A program made the position numbers and the translations under genes. Below the pieces are notes generated by a model. That model made no database searches, was not told the origin of the DNA, and saw nothing but the letters and a program-made list of their open reading frames with translations. From Mariniflexile gromovii (lineage in GTDB: Bacteria; Bacteroidota; Bacteroidia; Flavobacteriales; Flavobacteriaceae): a stretch of DNA of 55,740 nt. Below, piece by piece: positions 45,730 through 55,637 of the stretch (the first letter of the stretch is position 1; every line of letters begins with the position of its first letter). Location of the stretch: assembly GCF_017814435.1 (NCBI RefSeq), contig NZ_JAGJCB010000022.1, positions 1-55,740 of the forward strand, in the 5' to 3' direction.

Positions 45730-46079
45730 TCACAAGATTTTTAGTGAATTCATCTTGTCTATTTGATTTAAATCCAAAATTAAATTTATTTAGATGAATT
45801 CCCTTTTTAAACCATTTAATAGAAACTATCAACACAACAGATTAAAACCTTACTTTTTGAAACACATGCTTTTATAAATGGATTAAAATTTTATTTTTAA
45901 GTAGCCCAAAAAGTATCTAAATTAACAGACAAATACATTAACTCCGCACAAAGAAAATTATGCTATAATATTTAACTTAAAGCCCGTGTTTAAGCATGAA
46001 ACAGCCCTTTTTTAAAAATTAAATTCGCCTGTTTTTTTCTATCTTAGCAACTAATTACATACATTAATCTCTATGAATT
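45730..46079 (+). promoter_or_regulatory. Gap upstream of the hybrid regulator
   Basis: This stretch of 350 bases has no gene. It contains the inverted repeat noted after the sulfatase (GAATTCATCT 45746-45755 / AGATGAATTC 45792-45801). TATCTTAG at 46040-46047 is one mismatch from the Bacteroidota -7 box TAnnTTTG, about 33 bases before the regulator ATG. Promoter assignment is tentative. Confidence 0.3.
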
Positions 46080-49000
46080 ATGAGTAAAAAAAGCGTATAT
46101 AACCATCTTATTATATCTACAATTTTATTATGCCTTAGTTTTTGTAATTCATTTTTTTTAGGTGCTCAAAATTTTGAAAGATTTTCAAATAAAGAAGGGT
46201 TTAATCAAAACACTATAAATGCCATCTCTCAAGACCGTTATGGATTTTTATGGTTTGGTACACCTAACGGGTTAATAAAATACGATGGTTACGAGTTTGA
46301 AACCTATACAACCCAACTTAAATCAAACGGCACCATATCAAGTAATTTCATTACAAGTCTCTATAATGACCCTAATGGTGTTTTATGGATTGGTACAAAT
46401 GTAGGCTTGAATATTTATGTGCCATGGCTTGAGAAATTTTACACAATACCCTTAACTTCAAAAATTAATATTACCCATATCACTTCAGGGCCTCAAGGCG
46501 CTATTTGGTTTTCGGGAAGAAACAAATTATATGCCTGCCATATTACCGATGTTGTACACGGTGTATTTGAAGTTTCTAGCGATATGCTTACCTCCTTTTC
46601 CAACGTCGCAAATATTAATCAATTTAGTTTTACAGACAACAACTCTATCATTTTAGCGACTTCAAATAATTTAAATGAGCTTTATTTTGCCGAAGGCTCC
46701 AATGGTATTAATACTGTTGTTGAACGCATCATAGAATTCGATAATTTTAAAGGCAGTTATATTTCTTCAGTTAATAGTATAAAAAATTTACTTTGGATAG
46801 GAACCAATAACGGGTTATATAAAACCAGTTTTGAAAATAGTGGAATTCATGTGATTCGTAAGTACGATATTAATAATAATCTAAATAATAATCCGCTATA
46901 CGTAAATACAATATTTGAAGATAACAATGGTACTATATGGATTGGAACAAGAGCTTCTGGATTGCTTAAATATTTAGACACTATTGATGAATTTATAAGT
47001 TACTCCAACAGCCCGAAAAACAATCATAGTTTAAGTAGCAATCTTGTAAACGCTATTTTTCAGGACAATTACGATGTTTTGTGGATTGGCACAGGACAAG
47101 GCGGACTTAATAAACTTGATATTGCTCAAAAACAATTTATTAATTATTCTAAAAATCCTTACGACCCCCAATCAATAAAAGACAATTTAATCACTTCCAT
47201 TTTAGAAGATAGTAAAGGTAAATTATGGATTTCTACTTTCAATAGAGATTTATATAGAAGTACTAAAAGCATTAATGACAAAACGGTACGTGATATTAAA
47301 TTTGAAAATATATCAAATCAATTAGATTTAACTATAATACGTTGCATTTACGAGGATAGCAAAGGATTTATCTGGTTTGGATCTAATTCAGATTTGCATG
47401 TTTACAATCCCAATACAGAGCAATTCAAAAAAGTAATTTTAAAACATAAAGGCGCGGTTGCTCAAGACCAATTGTACCGCAGTTTATGTCAGATAGACGA
47501 TAATACATTAGTTTTTGTTGGTAATCAAGTTACGGTAATTAAAAATCCCTGGGATAAAATACAGCATGAAAAACAACCCAAAATAGAGGTGCTCACTACC
47601 TTGGATATTGACCCAAGTATTGTTTATCAAACTGTTATTAATGACAAAAATAAAAACCTATGGTTTGGAACAACAGATGGTGTCTATTATGGCTCATTTG
47701 ATGGAAAAAACATAAACATTAAAAAACATATTACAGATAACGACGACGAAATTTCTTTAAGTTACCCCAATGTTTTTTCGCTCCATGAAGACACTAAAGG
47801 AAATATATGGGTAGGCACTTTTGGTGGTGGATTAAACAAAATAAGTTTAAACAAGGATGGCATACCAGATAAAATAGCGTTTTTTAGAAAAAATGATATT
47901 TTACCAGACGATGCCATTTATGGTATTCTACAGGAAGACGAAAACCTTTTATGGATAAGTACAGATATGGGGTTGGTTAAATTTAACACCAATACAGAGG
48001 AGGTAAATGTTTTTGATGTAAGGGATGGCTTAGCACAAAATAATTTTAGACAAGCCGCTTATTTTAAAGGAGATTCGGGATATTACTATTTTGGAGGCTT
48101 AAATGGTTTAACGATTTTTAAGCCGCAAAATATTCGATTAAATGTTACGCCTCCAAAAATTATTATCACGTCACTTTTAGTTAATAATAAGGAGATTAAA
48201 ATTGGAGAGAGACTAGATAATAATGTTGTTCTAGAAAAATCGATATCTGAAACTGAGAAGATAACCATTAGTCAAAATGAGCAAACTATAGCTTTTAAAT
48301 TAGTCGCCGAACATACCTCAACGCCTTCTAAAAACAAATTGGCTTATAAACTTAATGGTTTTAATGATGAGTGGATTGAAGAACACACTGGAAAAACAAC
48401 CGTTACCTACACCAACCTTTCTGCAGGGGAATATGTTTTTGAAGCAAAATCTGAAAACGGCGATGGCGTTTGGAGCCCAGAAATAAAGCGTTTAAAAATT
48501 GTTATTTTGCCGCCTTGGTACCAAACATGGTGGAGTTATATGCTTTTTGTATTATTAACACTTTTAATTTGTATTGCTATCATCATTTACTTTGTACAGC
48601 ATGAAAAACTCAAACAACGCTTAAAATACGAGCAGTTAGACAAAGAACGATTAGACATTATAAACCAAGGTAAATTTAGGTATTTCACAAACATATCACA
48701 TGAGTTTAGAACCCCGCTAACTCTAATTGCAGGACCTTTAGAACACATTATTTCTACCAATAAAGATGCTGGAAACACCAAGTATTTGGCCATTATTGAG
48801 AAGAACACTAAACGACTTCTTAGTTTGGTCGATCAATTAATAACCTTTAGAAAAGCAGAGCAAGGTTATATCGATTTACATTTTAGCCAAAACACCTTGG
48901 GAGGCTTTATCTACCCGACCACCGAGGCTTTTGAAAATTATGCTACTGAAAAAGGCATCAATTTCTTTTACAAAGTAAATTCACCAAATGAGGAAATTGT

Positions 49001-50231
49001 AATTGATACCGAAAAAGTGGAACGAATACTTTTCAACTTATTATCAAATGCATTTAAGAATACACCTATAAATGGAAGTATAAGTATAGAATCAGATATC
49101 ATTTACAAATCGGGAACCAAAATGATTCAAATCGATGTAATCGATACAGGTAAAGGCATCCCTGCTAAAGATTTAGTAAATATTTTTGAACGTTTTTACC
49201 AATTGGGAAACAATTCTGAAACCGTTAGTGGTGGTGGTATTGGCCTTGCATTTTGTAAATCTTTAATTAACTTACTTGAAGGTGAAATATCGGTAAAAAG
49301 TGAACCTTTTGTAGAAACTAGATTTTCTGTATTAATACCAACAGGAAACATTGAAGATTACAACAATATTGAAGTAAACACCAATACTAAATCCTTTATA
49401 AAAGATTGGGTACCGCTATCTACAGAATATAAAAATGAAACCTTAAATGAAAAAGCAACCGAAGAATTAAAAGAACACCATTTGTTAATTGTTGAGGACG
49501 AAGAAGACGTCCAAAACTTTTTAACCAGTACTCTATCTAAGAATTATAATATTACCATTGCGAATAATGGTTTAGAAGCTTTAGAACAAATTAAAATAAA
49601 CGAGCCTACCCTTGTTATAAGTGATGTGATGATGCCAGAAATGGATGGATTTGCTTTTTGTGAAAAAATAAAATCTAATCCACAAACCTGCCATATTCCA
49701 GTGTTACTGCTAACAGCTTTAGGTACTAATGATGATATTATTAAAGGTTTAGAGTTTGGAGCCGATGAATATGTAAGCAAACCATTCTCTATAAAAGTTT
49801 TAGAATTACGTATTAAAAAACTTATTGAAAACAACCTAAAAATTAAAGAATACTTTTCAAAAAACAGTGAACTCCCTAAAAAGGGAATCGAATTATCAAC
49901 TAGAGATAAAGCCTTTATCAATGACATTATAAAAGTTATAGAAGAAAATATTTCCGATTCTAACTTTGGAGTGGTCGAACTATCGGCCGAAATGAATATT
50001 AGTCCGTCTCACTTTTACAGAAAGTTAAAACAGTTAACTGGTCAAATCCCGAACGCCTTTTTAAGAAATTTCAGGTTACAAAGAGCGGCAGAATTATTAC
50101 GTAAAAATGATGGAGCAAATGTTACCGAAGTCATGTACCAAATAGGCATCGAGTCTAAATCTTATTTTTCTACCTCATTCAAAAAATTACATGGTGTTAC
50201 CCCTTCGGAGTTTGCAAAAAATTCAGAATAG
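46080..50231 (+). CDS. Hybrid two-component system regulator (HTCS)
   Basis: This 1383-residue one-polypeptide sensor/regulator is typical of Bacteroidota PULs. After a signal peptide (about 1-30) come two-propeller-type repeats with the D-x-x-G-x-(L/I)-W-(I/F)-G-T pattern repeated roughly ten times or more (about 45-720). A Y_Y_Y domain (about 735-805) and a transmembrane helix (about 818-843) follow. The histidine kinase has H874 in NISHEFRTPLT, an N box around 975-990 (ERILFNLLSNAFKN) and a GGGIGLAF lid at about 1051. A receiver domain (about 1133-1250) has phospho-acceptor D1182 in ISDVMMPEMDG, and a C-terminal AraC-type HTH spans about 1275-1383. It should sense an oligosaccharide in the periplasm and activate the locus, including susCD. 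All key residues are present. It is the only transcription regulator in the window. Confidence 0.97.
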   Translation: MSKKSVYNHLIISTILLCLSFCNSFFLGAQNFERFSNKEGFNQNTINAISQDRYGFLWFGTPNGLIKYDGYEFETYTTQLKSNGTISSNFITSLYNDPNGVLWIGTNVGLNIYVPWLEKFYTIPLTSKINITHITSGPQGAIWFSGRNKLYACHITDVVHGVFEVSSDMLTSFSNVANINQFSFTDNNSIILATSNNLNELYFAEGSNGINTVVERIIEFDNFKGSYISSVNSIKNLLWIGTNNGLYKTSFENSGIHVIRKYDINNNLNNNPLYVNTIFEDNNGTIWIGTRASGLLKYLDTIDEFISYSNSPKNNHSLSSNLVNAIFQDNYDVLWIGTGQGGLNKLDIAQKQFINYSKNPYDPQSIKDNLITSILEDSKGKLWISTFNRDLYRSTKSINDKTVRDIKFENISNQLDLTIIRCIYEDSKGFIWFGSNSDLHVYNPNTEQFKKVILKHKGAVAQDQLYRSLCQIDDNTLVFVGNQVTVIKNPWDKIQHEKQPKIEVLTTLDIDPSIVYQTVINDKNKNLWFGTTDGVYYGSFDGKNINIKKHITDNDDEISLSYPNVFSLHEDTKGNIWVGTFGGGLNKISLNKDGIPDKIAFFRKNDILPDDAIYGILQEDENLLWISTDMGLVKFNTNTEEVNVFDVRDGLAQNNFRQAAYFKGDSGYYYFGGLNGLTIFKPQNIRLNVTPPKIIITSLLVNNKEIKIGERLDNNVVLEKSISETEKITISQNEQTIAFKLVAEHTSTPSKNKLAYKLNGFNDEWIEEHTGKTTVTYTNLSAGEYVFEAKSENGDGVWSPEIKRLKIVILPPWYQTWWSYMLFVLLTLLICIAIIIYFVQHEKLKQRLKYEQLDKERLDIINQGKFRYFTNISHEFRTPLTLIAGPLEHIISTNKDAGNTKYLAIIEKNTKRLLSLVDQLITFRKAEQGYIDLHFSQNTLGGFIYPTTEAFENYATEKGINFFYKVNSPNEEIVIDTEKVERILFNLLSNAFKNTPINGSISIESDIIYKSGTKMIQIDVIDTGKGIPAKDLVNIFERFYQLGNNSETVSGGGIGLAFCKSLINLLEGEISVKSEPFVETRFSVLIPTGNIEDYNNIEVNTNTKSFIKDWVPLSTEYKNETLNEKATEELKEHHLLIVEDEEDVQNFLTSTLSKNYNITIANNGLEALEQIKINEPTLVISDVMMPEMDGFAFCEKIKSNPQTCHIPVLLLTALGTNDDIIKGLEFGADEYVSKPFSIKVLELRIKKLIENNLKIKEYFSKNSELPKKGIELSTRDKAFINDIIKVIEENISDSNFGVVELSAEMNISPSHFYRKLKQLTGQIPNAFLRNFRLQRAAELLRKNDGANVTEVMYQIGIESKSYFSTSFKKLHGVTPSEFAKNSE

Positions 50232-50355
50232 ATTTTTTTACTGAATGGATTCGTTAACACATCAAATTTTTATAGTACTATAAAAGTTTTTATAATTATT
50301 ATCCATAAATAAAGGAAATGCTTATAATGCCAATTAGCAAACTTATTACAAACCA

Positions 50356-50537
50356 ATAAAAATTACCAAAACGATTATAATCTTACTTCTATTCATTGGA
50401 TGTTCGGATTGTAAAAATCGGATAACTGAATTCGACAAAGCTTTAGGAAATTAAACAGTTCTAATTTGGGTAAGCCTACAGTTGATTTGAATGATTATGA
50501 TATTAGAAAAATAATTATAGCTGAATTAACTAATTAA
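50356..50537 (+). pseudogene. Degenerate small lipoprotein gene
   Basis: A frame reads KITKTIIILLLFIGCSDCKN then RITEFDKALGN and TAA (50452-50454). This looks exactly like a lipoprotein signal with lipobox Cys, but the codon where ATG is expected is ATA (50356-50358) and no in-frame start is available. A second frame after the stop continues with SSNLGKPTVDLNDYDIRKII then IAELTN to a stop near 50537. I read it as a decayed lipoprotein gene. Apart from the terminator at 50698-50731, nothing else is visible in the gap 50232-50757. Confidence 0.4.
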
Positions 50538-50697
50538 AAATACGTTTGAAACCATTTATAAAATGCTTAATTTCAGCTTATTCATAATAATACTTGCAAG
50601 ATTTTCCATTAGGCTTAAATTTACTAAAATAAGCGCTTAATCAAGCACTATTTCCCCCGTCTTAAGCAACATAAACACTCCATTACCCTTAGCCATA

Positions 50698-50731
50698 AAA
50701 AAACGGCCATCTACAAATTGACGGCCGTTTT
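50698..50731. terminator. Bidirectional terminator between convergent units
   Basis: AAACGGCC (50701-50708) pairs with GGCCGTTT (50723-50730), with flanking A and T runs. It sits 27 bases from the stop of the minus-strand sulfatase (50758) and can serve both directions. Confidence 0.8.
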
Positions 50732-50757
50732 ATACGCAAAACACCTATAAATTTACT

Positions 50758-52617
50758 CTAATTTACTTTTTCAACATTAATATAGAAAGCATTACATGGC
50801 ATGCCGTCAATCATATCAAAATAAGCCAATAAATCGGTTTTACCTTCTGGAACTTTCATTTCAATAACGGCAGCTTCAAGGGTATTATCTACCTCTATTT
50901 CCTTAATAGTTTCGCCTATTTTTAAATACGCCTTAGAAAACGCCATGGCTTTCCCATTGGCTATTGCTTCGGTATGTGAGGTTGCCGGCTTTCCATCGGT
51001 TAGTGCTGCTCCAAGAGCCAAACCGCTTTCTGAGGGCCATCTTCTTAAATGAAATTTATAATTGCCAGCTTTAACAAAATTCACCATAAAAGGTGCAGGT
51101 TTCATAGGTTTTCCTGCTCGAATTTGTTGTTGATTCCATGGTGGAAAATAATCAATCGTACGGGCATCATGACAGGTTAATAAATCCATATCTTCAACAC
51201 CTAAATCTATTGTAGAATATTTGGTTTCTTTAATAACATCTGCCCACCAACTGTCGTAAAAAGCATTCATTTCGGCTACTTTTTCTGGATGTGCAGCCGC
51301 GACATTATGTTCTTGCCCAGGATCTTCAGTAATATGATAAAGTTCAGTGCCTCCAATTAAGCGCCATTCATCATCCATAACACAACTGTTTTTTCCTTTA
51401 ATTGGCCAAGATACACGTTGTGTATCTACCACCAAATACCTTTCTGGCGCACTGCCCTTTCCTAAAAGATAATCACTTACATCGGTACCATCCATTGTTT
51501 TTGTAGCTTTAAACTCTTGTCCTGTTAAGGTTACAAAAGTTGGTAACATATCAACATGTGCCACTAAATTGTTTAATGACTTCCCTCCTGTTAAACCACC
51601 ATCTGGCCAGCGTATAATAAAAGGTACTCTATGGCCACCGTCATACTCGCTTCCTTTTGTCCCCTTCATATTCGCATTATAGCCTAACATTTTGTTTGTT
51701 TCATCATCTTGTTCATAACCTCTAGCCGTTCCATTATCTGTAGTAAAAACAATTATAGTATTATCAGCAATACCTAATGTTTCCAATTTTTTCAATAATT
51801 TCGAGAAATTATCATCAATATTAGTGATCATGCCATAAAAACGCTTTTGCTTTTCGCTGATAGCCGTTTCATCTTTATACATATTATAATATTCCTCTGG
51901 CACATTGTACGGGCCATGAGGTGCATTTAAACTTAAATAGCAGAAGAAAGGTTCATCCTTTTTAGCTTCAATAAAACTTAAGGCTTCATCAAACCAAACA
52001 TCGGTACAGTAGCCTTCTTTTTTCTCTGGTACACCATTTCTAAAATAAGAATCATCAAAATAATCATTATTCCAATAATCTGGAGTTTGACCAATACCGC
52101 CACCACCATGAAAAAATGCTTCTTCAAAACCGCGTTCATGTGGGTGAAATGGATGATTATCTCCTAAATGCCATTTACCAAACATACCTGTTCTATAGCC
52201 ATTTTTTCGAAACACATCGGCCATGGTCACTTCTTCTCGATTAAGAATTGAAGCCCCCATAATGGTATGCCAAACCCCGTTTCTGTTACAATTTCTTCCT
52301 GTTAATAAACCTGCTCGTGTTGGTGCACAGGTTGTAGCTACGTGATAGTTCGTAAGATTTACAGCTTCATTTGAAAATTTATCAATTGTAGGTGTTTTAA
52401 TAATCGGGTTTCCTGTGTGCCCTAAATCACCATAACCCTGATCATCGGTAATAACAAAAACGATATTAGGTTTTGTGTTTTTAATTTCTTTTTTCTCTTC
52501 TTTTTCTTTACATGAACTTAGAAGAACTAAGGTGAATAAAACCAAGAAATAGGTTATCGATTTTAGTCCCAGATTTCCCTCTTGTTCTGGAATTTCATAA
52601 AAATGGTTAAGCTTCAT
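50758..52617 (-). CDS. S1 sulfatase (CAPTR type), lipoprotein with C-terminal extension
   Basis: This 619-residue type I sulfatase has a long n-region and lipobox Cys36 (LLSSC), ITDDQGYGD metal ligands, the formylglycine site C97 in CAPTR, FGKWHLGDNHP and FTTDNGTA. The HGGGGIGQ segment places it in the same subfamily as the sulfatase at 24815-26299. A C-terminal extension of about 120 residues (about 500-619, YKFHLRRWPSESGLALGAAL) forms a separate beta-domain, probably for substrate binding. It is membrane-anchored. A decayed sulfatase gene lies directly upstream, with only 9 bases between that remnant and this start. Confidence 0.93.
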   Translation of the reverse strand: MKLNHFYEIPEQEGNLGLKSITYFLVLFTLVLLSSCKEKEEKKEIKNTKPNIVFVITDDQGYGDLGHTGNPIIKTPTIDKFSNEAVNLTNYHVATTCAPTRAGLLTGRNCNRNGVWHTIMGASILNREEVTMADVFRKNGYRTGMFGKWHLGDNHPFHPHERGFEEAFFHGGGGIGQTPDYWNNDYFDDSYFRNGVPEKKEGYCTDVWFDEALSFIEAKKDEPFFCYLSLNAPHGPYNVPEEYYNMYKDETAISEKQKRFYGMITNIDDNFSKLLKKLETLGIADNTIIVFTTDNGTARGYEQDDETNKMLGYNANMKGTKGSEYDGGHRVPFIIRWPDGGLTGGKSLNNLVAHVDMLPTFVTLTGQEFKATKTMDGTDVSDYLLGKGSAPERYLVVDTQRVSWPIKGKNSCVMDDEWRLIGGTELYHITEDPGQEHNVAAAHPEKVAEMNAFYDSWWADVIKETKYSTIDLGVEDMDLLTCHDARTIDYFPPWNQQQIRAGKPMKPAPFMVNFVKAGNYKFHLRRWPSESGLALGAALTDGKPATSHTEAIANGKAMAFSKAYLKIGETIKEIEVDNTLEAAVIEMKVPEGKTDLLAYFDMIDGMPCNAFYINVEKVN

Positions 52618-52626
52618 AATGTATGT

Positions 52627-53065
52627 TTATTTAATAATTAGTTGATTTTTAATGTTAGTATAGTGCCATTTGCCAATGGCTGCTGTTCTATAACCCTGAA
52701 CTTTTAATAATCCCGCCAGGGTTGTTCGGTCTAGAGGAATTAAATCTTTGCTATACCCCTATATCACGTCTCTTTTTAATGTAGAACGCTAGTTAAAATA
52801 CCATATCTGGCAGGTATACATACAGTGCTGCTTGCATGGGCACGGTAAACATAACACCTTCGGATACTAGTTTATCGATATGGGCTGTTTTAATTTTTGA
52901 ATTTTCATTAAAACTAGAAACCTCGTCGTAGCCTAAATCATCTACTAAAATATATATGATATTGGGTGGCTTTTTCGTGTCTACGTTTTTCTTTTGTCCA
53001 AATGATGAAAAACTAAAAATCAATACAATATTAAAAGAAATAAATCCGCTTATAATTCTATTCAT
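52627..53065 (-). pseudogene. Frameshifted and truncated S1 sulfatase
   Basis: From ATG 53065 the frame gives a signal peptide and a sulfatase start (PPNIIYILVDDLGYDEVSSF, HIDKLVSEGVMFT). At about 52850 one base appears deleted, because the next frame continues RAHASSTVCIPARYGILTSV, with the formylglycine motif CIPAR, then stops. A third frame continues RSTLKRDVI, a stop, then GYSKDLIPLDRTTLAGLLKV and QGYRTAAIGKWHYTN, stopping at 52627. The conserved GKWH motif is thus reached, but about 300 residues of the C-terminus are missing. It belongs with the sulfatases at 9864 and 17019 by its NWR-type continuation. It is clearly inactive. Confidence 0.9.
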
Positions 53066-53111
53066 GTTTTTCTACTTTTAGTTATATTAATGTGATATGC
53101 CTTTTAGTGTT

Positions 53112-54164
53112 TTAATCTGGAATCCACCCTTCAATTTTTACAAAAAATCCCGCTGAAGGATCATCGTCATGACAAGCTAGAAACAGATATTCAGGCGCAC
53201 CATTTTTCCATAAAATATGAGGACGTTCTGTTCTTGCTAGCTTATTTCCAAAATACTGCTCGTTTGTTTTATAACCAATTTCAGGGCGCTCCCAATGGAT
53301 GCCGTCTTCCGATTTATAAATTAAACCTGGGCGATTACCTCCTGGTTTAATCTCTTTTTCTGGAATAGGGTGCCCTTCCAACATGTTTTTCACACCTTTC
53401 CTATCTTCAACAATCATATAATACATGTCTTTATAGAGGAAAGCATAACAATCTTCAATATCTAATGCTTTTTCCGCATAACTTATAACTGGGTTATCTG
53501 GATAATTTTTATAAGGTCCTTCTATGTAATCGCTTATGGCTAAAGAAATCTCTCGATGTCGTTTTTTTCCGTAAGAATCAGTTATAGATTTATAATAAAT
53601 TCTAAATTTTCCATCTTTATCTTTTAAAAAAGTAGGGTTTGAAGCGTGAACAATATTAGCACCATCACCTTGCTTTCCTGAGGCCTTTATTATTGGATTA
53701 TACGGACTCTCTATCCATGGGCCATCTATTGATTTTGCCGTTGCAATACCTATTTCTTGAAGGTGTCCTTCGGTTTCTATACTTTTTAATAGATACACTA
53801 ATACATAAGTGTCTCCTACCTGAGAGATTTGTGGGTTGTGGTAGGTATGCGTTTTGCTTGCAAAGGTTGTATCTACAAAAGTATATGGCCCTTCGGGGCT
53901 GTTGGCTTTATAATGTACAATTTTACTGTTTTTACTCCAGCTACCCGCATTTGGAATGGCAGACATAAACACATGTAATTTCCCAGAAGCATCATAAATT
54001 GGAGCCATACCCCAATGCCACCAATCTTTTGGTGCATCCAAAATATATTTTCCTGGTATATGTGATTTAACGAAAGAAGACTCTTTTACCAACAGATCTT
54101 TTTTACAAGAAAAAACTAGAATAACAAGCGTTAATAAAATTAAGCTATGACTTTTGTATTTCAT
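53112..54164 (-). CDS. Five-bladed propeller glycosidase-like lipoprotein (GH43/GH117 superfamily)
   Basis: This 350-residue protein has lipobox Cys20 (LVFSC). The mature part shows the repeated W-x-x-P/S-x-G and blade patterns of the GH43/GH117 five-bladed propeller: WWHWGMAPIYDASGKLHVFM near the start, THTYHNPQI, HASNPTFLKDKDGKFRIYY and TERPHILWKNGAPEYLF. Such proteins are exo-glycosidases on alpha-linked sugars, or inactive relatives. I cannot tell GH43 from GH117 with certainty. It is surface- or periplasm-anchored by its lipid. It may remove a side-chain sugar of the fucan, but this is inference. A decayed sulfatase follows 46 bases downstream. Confidence 0.7.
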   Translation of the reverse strand: MKYKSHSLILLTLVILVFSCKKDLLVKESSFVKSHIPGKYILDAPKDWWHWGMAPIYDASGKLHVFMSAIPNAGSWSKNSKIVHYKANSPEGPYTFVDTTFASKTHTYHNPQISQVGDTYVLVYLLKSIETEGHLQEIGIATAKSIDGPWIESPYNPIIKASGKQGDGANIVHASNPTFLKDKDGKFRIYYKSITDSYGKKRHREISLAISDYIEGPYKNYPDNPVISYAEKALDIEDCYAFLYKDMYYMIVEDRKGVKNMLEGHPIPEKEIKPGGNRPGLIYKSEDGIHWERPEIGYKTNEQYFGNKLARTERPHILWKNGAPEYLFLACHDDDPSAGFFVKIEGWIPD

Positions 54165-54477
54165 TATTTTTTTAATTGTAAAATTCTTGAAATAACATAA
54201 GTTCGCTTGTCTCTATTCACTCAAAATATTGCTTAAATAATGCTTATGTTTAAATAACTGGCTGTAAACATTAAAAAGAACTACAGCTATAAACATTAAA
54301 CTAAAACCGGATGATTTTTGTTTTTAGGTATCGAACCAATACATGTTAATAGCTTTAAAGCTTGCATTAAATTTCTGTTACACTATTAGTATACGACTCC
54401 AGGAACACCAATTAGAAATAAACACTATTGGTATTTATTTTAAAAACTTTCAAGTCAATTTAGCCGTTAATAGTATA
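54165..54477. other. Gap between propeller glycosidase and GH5-like gene
   Basis: These 313 A/T-rich bases hold no gene that I can see. They contain a perfect 12-base palindrome, AGCTTTAAAGCT (54351-54362), and two near-repeats of TATAAACATTAAA (about 54266-54278 and 54289-54301). The promoter of the lipoprotein gene at 54164 should be here. Confidence 0.4.
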
Positions 54478-55587
54478 TTATTTTAAACCTCCCGTAATTT
54501 CTTCCAATTTATTGAAGAAGGCGTTTTTACGAGGCGAACTTATTTGCCAATTTACAGGCACTGACTGAAATCCATGGTCATATTCCTCGCCTTTCATTCT
54601 AAAATCAAAATATCCCCAAGATGCGTATGCCTTTATTGCTTCTACCATGTTATTTGTTGGTTTATCAAAATCGAAATGGTCATCCTCATTAAAAACAATC
54701 GGCATGGGTTTATATCCATTGACTGTTTTTACTTGGGCTACCATTTCTGCAATACGTTTTGGGTCTTTAACAGAGTTCCCATGTAACAATATAAAATCGG
54801 ATTCCTTAACCACATTCGGTGCTGGGATTTTTCCTCCTGAAAAACTGGTTCCCACTAAATAGCTATAACCGTTTTTTACTTTGGATTTTACTCGTTTTAT
54901 CAATTCATCCACCCGTTTATCTGTCAAGATTTCGTGATCATAATGTATATCACATTCATTATTCAATTCAATGATAACATTTCGGTACTCCTTTTTAAAT
55001 AACCAATTTATAGTATTATCGACGGCTTTAATAATAGCCGCTTCGTCCTTAATGTATTCATCTTGACCAAAATAGAAAATGCCCAAAATAACCACCATCC
55101 CTTTTTCATTGGCGCGATCCAATATTTTTTCCAAACGCGACATATAATCTGCGCGTAATTCGCCTTCTGGGTCAATGGCACTATTAATCCATCCTTTGTT
55201 GCCATAACCAAGCGGGCTCCCGCCTTGCATATTAACTGTAAAAGCCAAAAGTCCTTTGGCGTACCAAGCATCCATAGCGGCAATAAATTCATCCGTGTTT
55301 CGGTCAGCATCCCATTTTTGAGTATCTGGATATTTCCATTGCCCTGCTGTTTCCGGATTTAAATCATCAAAAACACCTTGAACCATTCTAGAATTCATCA
55401 ATAAGCCTTCGATAGTGTTACCCTGCCACTCACGACCTTCGTAAGTTGGTTTTCCATTTATAAAAAACTTTTCGCCCTCAATACTCACAACGGTTTGCTG
55501 TTTAACTTTTGATTGTCCATTAGAATTTGCAGGAAGCATTCCTAAACAGACAAAAAGCAATACTGAAAATAACATGGTACGTTTCAT
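54478..55587 (-). CDS. GH5-like (clan GH-A) glycoside hydrolase
   Basis: The 369-residue protein has a signal peptide (about 1-24). The TIM-barrel shows the clan GH-A pattern: an Asn-Glu pair in IIELNNECD (acid/base E211) and a nucleophile candidate E301 in PIVFNEDDH, 90 residues apart, with a HGN segment (269-271) between. Length and motifs fit GH5 or a near relative. The specificity is unknown; a role on a side branch or backbone of the polysaccharide is inferred from context. It begins 50 bases after the end of the partial gene at the right edge, so they are probably in one transcript. It has no T9SS tail, so it acts in the periplasm. Confidence 0.7.
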   Translation of the reverse strand: MKRTMLFSVLLFVCLGMLPANSNGQSKVKQQTVVSIEGEKFFINGKPTYEGREWQGNTIEGLLMNSRMVQGVFDDLNPETAGQWKYPDTQKWDADRNTDEFIAAMDAWYAKGLLAFTVNMQGGSPLGYGNKGWINSAIDPEGELRADYMSRLEKILDRANEKGMVVILGIFYFGQDEYIKDEAAIIKAVDNTINWLFKKEYRNVIIELNNECDIHYDHEILTDKRVDELIKRVKSKVKNGYSYLVGTSFSGGKIPAPNVVKESDFILLHGNSVKDPKRIAEMVAQVKTVNGYKPMPIVFNEDDHFDFDKPTNNMVEAIKAYASWGYFDFRMKGEEYDHGFQSVPVNWQISSPRKNAFFNKLEEITGGLK

Positions 55588-55637
55588 ATTAATATAGGTT
55601 GATATTTAAAAAAATTGATTGATTCTATCTCATAAAA

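Noticed and set aside
49544-49927. A 127-codon frame opposite the receiver domain of the hybrid regulator.
   Set aside because: It is an antisense shadow; the sense strand has the full receiver motif with D1182.
53112-54164. Assigning the propeller protein to GH117 (anhydrogalactosidase), implying agar or carrageenan as the substrate.
   Set aside because: The blade motifs are shared by GH43 and GH117, and the many GH29 genes with a fucolectin-like domain favour a fucose-rich substrate.
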